Positions 7,318 through 11,199 of a DNA stretch of 11,199 nt are shown in pieces. Position 1 is the stretch's first letter, and every line of letters starts with the position of its first letter. The stretch comes from Halanaerobiales bacterium (GTDB taxonomy: Bacteria; Bacillota; Halanaerobiia; Halanaerobiales; JADQBU01). A program made the translations under genes and the position numbers. The notes under the pieces are model-generated. The model did no database searches, was not told the DNA's origin, and saw only the letters and a list, made by a program, of their open reading frames with translations. The DNA is taken from positions 1 to 11,199 of the forward strand of contig JADQBU010000135.1 of NCBI GenBank assembly GCA_016278435.1, given 5' to 3'.

Positions 7318-8676
7318 TTAACTGGTTGACAGTATCATCTCCTGATTTAATTTATTCATTTCATTTTTCAGTAACACTATAGTTACTATTGTAGATAGAA
7401 GATCTGCCAGGGGAAAAGATACCCATATTCCCGTCAAACCGAAGTATCTTGGCATAATTAAAAGAATAGGGATAAAGAATAATACCTGTCTCGATAGAGA
7501 TAGAACCAGGGATGGTAAGGCTTTCCCCAGGGCCTGAAAGAGTGTTGCTCCCACTACCTGAACCCCGATAACCGGAATCATAGCTACAACAATTCTGATA
7601 GCTCTGGAACCCATGGTTATCAACGAGGGTTCAACACCAAAAATCTTCATGATAAAGCCAGGAAAAAGTTCGGCTATTAAGGTTCCCAGAAAAGCAAGAG
7701 TGGTTGTAACAATTATTGAGAGCCTGACAACCTCTTTAACTCTATCTAATTGTTTAGCGCCGTAATTAAAACCTGCAATCGGCTGCATCCCCTGAATTAC
7801 CCCAAATAAAGGCATAAATAAGAACATAATCAATCTATTTACAATACCATAAATAGAAATTGCCAGATCACCGCCATAAATACGCAGGGAGTTATTTACC
7901 AGTATAGCAATAATACTTCCGGATACCTGTCTGGCAAAGGCAGCAGCTCCCACGGCAAAGATTTCCTTAATAATATCCATTTTTAATTTTAAATGGTGAA
8001 ATTTAACATGTAACGAGCTCTGACCGCTGTAAAGATATCTTAAGATATAAATAAAGGAAATAAATTGAGAGATAATTGTTGCCAGAGCAGCACCTCTGAT
8101 ACCCAGCTTAAAAACAAATATAAAAATGGGATCGAGAATAATATTAATACCAGTACCGATTACCATGGTAAACATGGCAACCCTTGCATTACCCTCAGCC
8201 CGCACCAAATTGTTGGTAGAGACAGTAAAAGAAAAGAAAATACTCCCCAGAAATATAATAGTTATATAATCCTTGGCATAGGGAAGCAGGGTATCAGTGG
8301 CCCCGAAAAGCCTCAAAAGCGGTTCGACAAAAATAAGGCCCAGGGTCATTGTTAAACCACTTAAAATAATAATAGAAAGAAAGGCATTACCGGCCACTAG
8401 ATCAGCTCTTTCCACATCATTGGCTCCCAGACTCCTTGATACAGCCGATGCTGCCCCGATACCGATCATCATAGCAAAAGACATGACGATCATCTGAACC
8501 GGAAAAGCGATGGTTAAACCACCTATTGCCAGTGTCCCAACCCCTCTCCCTACAAAAATTGTATCAACTAAATTATATAAAGCATTTACAATCATACCTA
8601 TTGTAGCGGGTAAAGATAGTTTAATTAGTAGCTTGCTGATTTTTTCTTTTCCTAACATCTCACTGCGTTCCTGCAT
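7318..8676 (-). CDS. MATE-family cation-coupled multidrug efflux pump
   Basis: This 452-residue protein with about twelve membrane segments belongs to the multi-antimicrobial extrusion (MATE) family and exports organic cations or drugs in exchange for Na+ or H+. The N-terminus LLIKLSLPATIGMIVNALYNLVD followed by FVGRGVGTLAIGGL is the family signature. The second half repeats the pattern (IVNRLIMFLFMP, GVIQGMQPIAGFNYGAKQ), as expected for the two six-helix bundles. The length is typical (440-460). It resembles the DinF/MepA-like bacterial branch. The ATG has CAGGAGTGAT just upstream. It stands 228 bases downstream of hgcB behind a strong hairpin, so it is probably a separate transcript. Its substrate cannot be read from sequence; a role with mercury is not implied. 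Confidence 0.92.
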   Translation of the reverse strand: MQERSEMLGKEKISKLLIKLSLPATIGMIVNALYNLVDTIFVGRGVGTLAIGGLTIAFPVQMIVMSFAMMIGIGAASAVSRSLGANDVERADLVAGNAFLSIIILSGLTMTLGLIFVEPLLRLFGATDTLLPYAKDYITIIFLGSIFFSFTVSTNNLVRAEGNARVAMFTMVIGTGINIILDPIFIFVFKLGIRGAALATIISQFISFIYILRYLYSGQSSLHVKFHHLKLKMDIIKEIFAVGAAAFARQVSGSIIAILVNNSLRIYGGDLAISIYGIVNRLIMFLFMPLFGVIQGMQPIAGFNYGAKQLDRVKEVVRLSIIVTTTLAFLGTLIAELFPGFIMKIFGVEPSLITMGSRAIRIVVAMIPVIGVQVVGATLFQALGKALPSLVLSLSRQVLFFIPILLIMPRYFGLTGIWVSFPLADLLSTIVTIVLLKNEMNKLNQEMILSTS

Positions 8677-8780
8677 TTAATCACTCCTGATCTTAGTTCC
8701 CTTAACTATATTTATTTTTCTGTTAAGTGTTTTTTGCTATACACCAGCCTATCCATGTTATCTTTAGAAATATCATTCAT

Positions 8781-8811
8781 AAAACTAGGATAGCCTGGGC
8801 TATCCTGTTTA
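8781..8811 (-). terminator. Rho-independent terminator after hgcB
   Basis: A perfect 9-base inverted repeat, AGGATAGCC (8787-8795) and GGCTATCCT (8798-8806), has only two bases between the arms, so the real loop is probably four bases. On the minus strand it is flanked by AAAC and AGTTTT, which lengthens the stem past a one-base bulge and supplies a short U-run. It lies about 100 bases past the hgcB stop and before the MATE gene. Confidence 0.7.
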
Positions 8812-8838
8812 AAATAAAAACTTTATTTTTATTTTAAA
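8808..8838. repeat. A+T-only inverted repeat beside the terminator
   Basis: Two perfectly complementary 13-base arms (8808-8820 and 8826-8838) consisting only of A and T flank the 5-base loop CTTTA. It abuts the G+C-containing terminator hairpin, so an hgcB transcript would form two hairpins in tandem. A+T-only repeats arise easily in such DNA; a role is unproven. Confidence 0.6.
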
Positions 8839-8904
8839 ATAACAGTTCCTATTTATATTTATAAATAACTTCTTCAACATAACGCTGATAATTAACTAAC
8901 TTTT

Positions 8905-9198
8905 CTAACAACAATCACTATCACCAGACCCACCGCAATCAGGTTCATTGCCGGTAAGTTTACCGATTATTATAGCATAGGCACAACCAACCCCAGAGTT
9001 CACTTCCAGAGCAGATACCGGGCAGTTTCGGGCACAGGCACCACACTCCATACACCTATCCCTGTCAACTATCTCCGCTTTATCATTATTTATTGCAAAA
9101 ACCTGATGTGGACAAACATTAACACACATGCCACAACCGGTACATTTTTCCTGGTTAAACTGCAAAGCAACAACATTTTTTAAATAATTTTGTTTCAT
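8905..9198 (-). CDS. hgcB: HgcB, 2[4Fe-4S] ferredoxin of mercury methylation
   Basis: The 97-residue protein is the ferredoxin partner of HgcA, thought to donate electrons to its corrinoid and possibly to pass Hg(II) to it. Two 4Fe-4S motifs are intact: C19TGCGMCVNVC29P and C49MECGACARNC59P. The HgcB-specific features are also there: the GVGCA cysteine (C72), and a Gly/Ser/Asp-rich tail with C88 and a terminal vicinal pair C96-C97. In characterised HgcB the equivalent cysteine and C-terminal pair are implicated in mercury binding. The ATG at 9196-9198 has AAAAGGTGGT immediately upstream; a GTG three codons earlier would overlap that site. It follows hgcA by 23 bases, in the same order as known hgcAB loci. 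The length is typical (about 95). Confidence 0.95.
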   Translation of the reverse strand: MKQNYLKNVVALQFNQEKCTGCGMCVNVCPHQVFAINNDKAEIVDRDRCMECGACARNCPVSALEVNSGVGCAYAIIIGKLTGNEPDCGGSGDSDCC

Positions 9199-9221
9199 CG
9201 ATACCACCTTTTAAATTTTTT

Positions 9222-10325
9222 TTAGAATTTCACTACAAGAAGCAGGACTATCCCTGTTGTTATACTTACAATAATAGCCGGAACAGCTATTTTCATTTCT
9301 TTTAAAACACCTGATAATGAGGTATAGGTAGAGGCTCCCGTAAAATTCATGGCATAAAATGCTGATATTGCCGGTAAAATCAGTAAATAAGCCAGCCCCC
9401 TCATCATACCATAGTCCATATTACCGGGCCATCCATTTAAAACATTGACTAAAACTGCCCAGATAATTCCCAGCAGACACCCTTTCCAGGCAAATGCCTT
9501 GCCGGGAATCCAGGGTAAAAACAGGGGAACCAGCACACATCCTACTACTAAAGCCCCCAGATAACCATAAAAATCTACAATCCCGAAGGAAGCACCAAAT
9601 TGATTCAAAATAAACAGGACTCCAAAGATTATTAATGAAGTCTTAAATGTTCCTACCAACTCTATAGGTGTCAAAACAAACCTATCATAAAAAGAAAACC
9701 TGACTTTCCTCATTTCCGGGGTTGCCTTCATTCCAGATGTTAGAAATTCCCTTATATCTTCTGCCCGTACCGGTCCAAAAATAACCCTGAATCCTGATCT
9801 GCTTTTTACTTCTCTGGCAGAGACCCCCGGTGCTCCCAGTTGCGGTAAAACCAGAGTCTTATGGGAGACAATTTCAGATAAATCAACTTCCGATATACTT
9901 CTGACCAGTTCATCTGTACCAAAAGTACCTTTTCCGGCGGCACACCAGACATTAATCCCTTTTGTATCAAGTACCAATATCCAGGCATCTATCCCTTCCA
10001 GTTCTTTTCTAAGCCTGTCAAAACTCATTTTATAATTGGCTGTAACCAGCACAGGAGATGATTCATCCGGTTCTCCTACACAGTAAAGGCCGGGTTTAAC
10101 TTTATAATTCATCCTGTTAATTCCCCAGCGGGCTTTCCAGGTACCTATCATATCCCTTTTTGTCAGTCTGGTTGCAACCTGCGGAATTTTTCTCGTAGAA
10201 GTAGTGACAGTACCTTCTATCCAGTAATTATCCAACTCATCAATTTTTCCTATATCACCTGGACAGCACTGTACTGTTTCTTCACTCCCACAAGATGATT
10301 GTTGCTTATTATCACTCTGCGCCAT
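9222..10325 (-). CDS. hgcA: HgcA, membrane-anchored corrinoid protein of mercury methylation
   Basis: The 367-residue protein transfers a methyl group, via cobalamin, to Hg(II), producing methylmercury. The corrinoid-binding domain (about 35-215) is related to the CFeSP/AcsD family (PF03599) and carries the diagnostic cap-helix motif NVWCAAGK at 125-132, with C128 as the expected lower axial cobalt ligand. Also typical are GLYCVGEPDESSPVLVTANYK, LPQLGAPGVSA and GPVRAEDI. Five membrane helices follow (about 224-241, 254-272, 282-298, 307-325, 347-365), which separate HgcA from soluble corrinoid proteins. The key cysteine is about 35 residues further in than C93 of Desulfovibrio ND132, reflecting an N-terminal extension with C12, C20 and C21. 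AAGGAGATG lies just upstream of the ATG. The gene follows the MarR gene by 45 bases and precedes hgcB. Confidence 0.96.
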   Translation of the reverse strand: MAQSDNKQQSSCGSEETVQCCPGDIGKIDELDNYWIEGTVTTSTRKIPQVATRLTKRDMIGTWKARWGINRMNYKVKPGLYCVGEPDESSPVLVTANYKMSFDRLRKELEGIDAWILVLDTKGINVWCAAGKGTFGTDELVRSISEVDLSEIVSHKTLVLPQLGAPGVSAREVKSRSGFRVIFGPVRAEDIREFLTSGMKATPEMRKVRFSFYDRFVLTPIELVGTFKTSLIIFGVLFILNQFGASFGIVDFYGYLGALVVGCVLVPLFLPWIPGKAFAWKGCLLGIIWAVLVNVLNGWPGNMDYGMMRGLAYLLILPAISAFYAMNFTGASTYTSLSGVLKEMKIAVPAIIVSITTGIVLLLVVKF

Positions 10326-10370
10326 ATTAACATCTCCTTATCAGGGTAATCATAAACCAATTTAATAAAA

Positions 10371-10814
10371 CTATTTACAACTCTCACTCTCTTTGATAGC
10401 ATCCACTAACAGATATAAACTTTCTATTACCTGCTCTCTTTTATCTTCAGGGATTAAACTATATACTTGATTAAAATACTGGTTCATCCCTTCTTCAATC
10501 GAGTTAAACAGTGAAATTCCTCTCTCTGTAAGAGAAATTGCAACATATCTTCGATCCACAGGGTCAATCTCTCGTTTTACATAACCACTTTCAACAAGAT
10601 TGTTAACCGTTCTGCTCATAGTGCTATTTTCCAGATTTAAAAGACAGGCAAGTTCATTTAAAGAAATATTTTTAGCCCGCCCTATTTCTACCAGAGCATG
10701 ACACTGAGCCATGGTAATTCCACAACAGAAAATTTCATCCTCTATTACTCCCAGTTTTCGTTCCAGTATTCTTATAATTTCTCTTAATTCCCTGATAACT
10801 TTAATATCTTCCAC
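10371..10814 (-). CDS. MarR-family winged-helix regulator, cysteine-rich, upstream of hgcAB
   Basis: The 147-residue protein is a dimeric winged helix-turn-helix DNA-binding regulator of the MarR family. The helix-turn-helix spans about 51-79 (SLNELACLLNLENSTMSRTV), and the wing is at about 81-99 (REIDPVDRRYVAISLTERG, with the family's D-x-R-R pattern). Five cysteines are present: a vicinal pair C30-C31 and C38 in FCCGITMAQCHALVEIG, C57 in the recognition region, and C146 near the end. Such clustering suggests sensing of thiol-reactive or thiophilic metal/metalloid ligands, but this is inference. It starts with GTG behind AGGAGG (8-base spacing) and sits 45 bases upstream of hgcA on the same strand without a clear terminator. 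It is therefore probably the first gene of the hgc operon and likely controls it and itself. Confidence 0.92.
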   Translation of the reverse strand: MEDIKVIRELREIIRILERKLGVIEDEIFCCGITMAQCHALVEIGRAKNISLNELACLLNLENSTMSRTVNNLVESGYVKREIDPVDRRYVAISLTERGISLFNSIEEGMNQYFNQVYSLIPEDKREQVIESLYLLVDAIKESESCK

Positions 10815-10834
10815 ATTAATTACCTCCTGAAATT

Positions 10835-10869
10835 ATTATAACATAAAATAGTTGTATATTGCAATTTAT
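10835..10869 (-). promoter_or_regulatory. Promoter of marR-hgcA-hgcB with possible operator
   Basis: On the minus strand TTGCAA (10859-10864), an 18-base spacer and TATAAT (10835-10840) preceded by TG (extended -10, TGTTATAAT) lie 20 bases upstream of the regulator's GTG. Transcription would start near 10828. Overlapping the -35, an imperfect dyad at 10848-10869 (ATAGTTG ... CAATTTAT) resembles MarR-type TTG...CAA operators. The promoter is well supported; the operator is only a candidate. Confidence 0.65.
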
Positions 10870-10889
10870 TTTTGATAATTAAATTACTA

Positions 10890-11015
10890 TCAGTAAATAT
10901 TCGTTTTACTAATAATATCTCTGTTTAGTTGTTGGGCTATACTCCAGGTAAAGGGAGGATAGACATCAAGTATTGCTTCTGCCACATTGGTATTTGTCCA
11001 GAGTTCATCATAAAA
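10890..11015 (-). pseudogene. Remnant of a PEP-synthase/PEP-utilising-type enzyme
   Basis: A 41-codon open stretch with no start codon, closed by stops on both sides, translates to FYDELWTNTNVAEAILDVYP followed by PFTWSIAQQL and a short tail. The pattern D-E-x-W-[TS]-x-x-N-V-x-E-x-x-x-x-x-x-x-P-x-T-W-S is, as I recall it, the conserved central segment of PEP-synthase-like and rifampicin-phosphotransferase-like proteins (LW...NVGE.LPG.VTPLTWS). Only this fragment remains; I cannot find the ATP-grasp part or the phosphohistidine domain in the window. It is probably the relic of a gene deleted before or during arrival of the hgc locus. A chance match is the alternative. Confidence 0.45.
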
Positions 11016-11034
11016 TCAAATTTGATATATAATT

Positions 11035-11062
11035 AAAAAACCCCCGAACTGTTAGTCCAGGG
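11035..11062 (-). terminator. Rho-independent terminator after the FtsX-type permease
   Basis: On the minus strand a 9-pair stem (CCCTGGACT, 11054-11062, with AGTTCGGGG, 11042-11050, including two G-U pairs) and a 3-base loop are followed by a run of six T (11035-11040). It lies about 30 bases beyond the stop of the permease gene and insulates the hgc locus from it. Confidence 0.85.
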
Positions 11063-11092
11063 ATTCCTATTAAATCTTTCATGAGCAAACAA

Positions 11093-11199
11093 TCATTCCA
11101 TGCCCGCTTTCAGCGCTTCGCTCATCGATATTTTAGCAAGTTTCCTTCCGGACAGACGTCTGGTTATCTCATAGACCATAAAGATCAACGCAAAGCTTA
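11093..11199 (-). CDS. FtsX/MacB-type ABC transporter permease, C-terminal end only
   Basis: The last 34 codons and TGA stop of a gene entering from the right edge. The visible end is a hydrophobic stretch (SFALIFMVYEI), then TRRLSGRKLAKISMSEALKA and GME. A final membrane helix followed by a short basic tail with K-x-x-x-I-S-x-x-E-A-L-K-x-G-x-E is characteristic of FtsX-like permease domains (PF02687) in MacB/LolC-type exporters. The codons here (GCG, CTG, CGT, GGC) are more G+C-rich than in the rest of the window. Substrate and partner ATPase are outside the window. Confidence 0.75.
   Translation of the reverse strand, partial: SFALIFMVYEITRRLSGRKLAKISMSEALKAGME

Noticed and set aside
8705..8710. 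TATAGT as a -10 element for the MATE gene
   Set aside because: No acceptable -35 lies 16-18 bases upstream, so the MATE promoter could not be placed.
9222..10325. HgcA as an ordinary corrinoid iron-sulfur protein subunit (AcsD/CdhD)
   Set aside because: Those proteins share the corrinoid domain but lack the five C-terminal membrane helices and the adjacent HgcB-type ferredoxin seen here.
10326..10370. Separate hgcA promoter (TATGAT) in the marR-hgcA gap
   Set aside because: The only upstream TTG-type hexamer is about 20 bases away, too far; co-transcription with the regulator is simpler.

Overview
The window looks like a chromosomal stretch of a low-G+C anaerobic Firmicute. Intergenic DNA is very A+T rich, Shine-Dalgarno sites are strong AGGAGG/AAGGGG types, and the genes resemble clostridial and Halanaerobiales families. 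The Liv-type binding protein has a cleavable signal peptide but no lipobox cysteine. That is unusual for a single-membrane Gram-positive and fits a diderm Firmicute such as Halanaerobiales. This placement is inference; there is no rRNA or other marker in the window.

Layout. (1) 1-3352, minus strand: a branched-chain-amino-acid-type (HAAT) ABC importer, transcribed livH, livM, livK, then livG, which leaves the window at the left edge. A promoter candidate lies about 150 bases upstream of livH. (2) 3649-5058, plus strand: a divergently transcribed pair, a FliK-like hook-length-control protein and a stand-alone FlhB C-terminal domain, behind a near-consensus sigma-A-type promoter. (3) 5074-7175, minus strand: azlC, azlD and a low-specificity L-threonine aldolase, probably one unit with its own extended -10 promoter. 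(4) 7318-8676, minus strand: a MATE-family efflux pump. (5) 8780-10864, minus strand: the most notable locus. It holds a cysteine-rich MarR-type regulator, hgcA and hgcB, and ends at a strong hairpin terminator. HgcA carries the NVWCAAGK cap-helix motif and a five-segment membrane domain. HgcB is a 2[4Fe-4S] ferredoxin with the extra conserved cysteine and a C-terminal Cys-Cys. Together they are the established gene pair for mercury methylation. (6) 10890-11199, minus strand: a short decayed remnant that looks like a PEP-synthase-type enzyme, a rho-independent terminator, and the last 34 codons of an FtsX/MacB-type ABC permease that enters from the right edge.

How the parts work together. HgcA is a membrane-anchored corrinoid protein that transfers a methyl group to Hg(II), and HgcB is thought to reduce or load it. 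The upstream MarR protein, with a Cys-Cys and a third nearby cysteine, is a plausible thiol- or metal-responsive regulator of the pair. The Liv importer and AzlCD exporter are both amino-acid-type transport systems but face opposite directions and are separately promoted. No tRNA, rRNA, CRISPR array, insertion sequence or integrase is visible.
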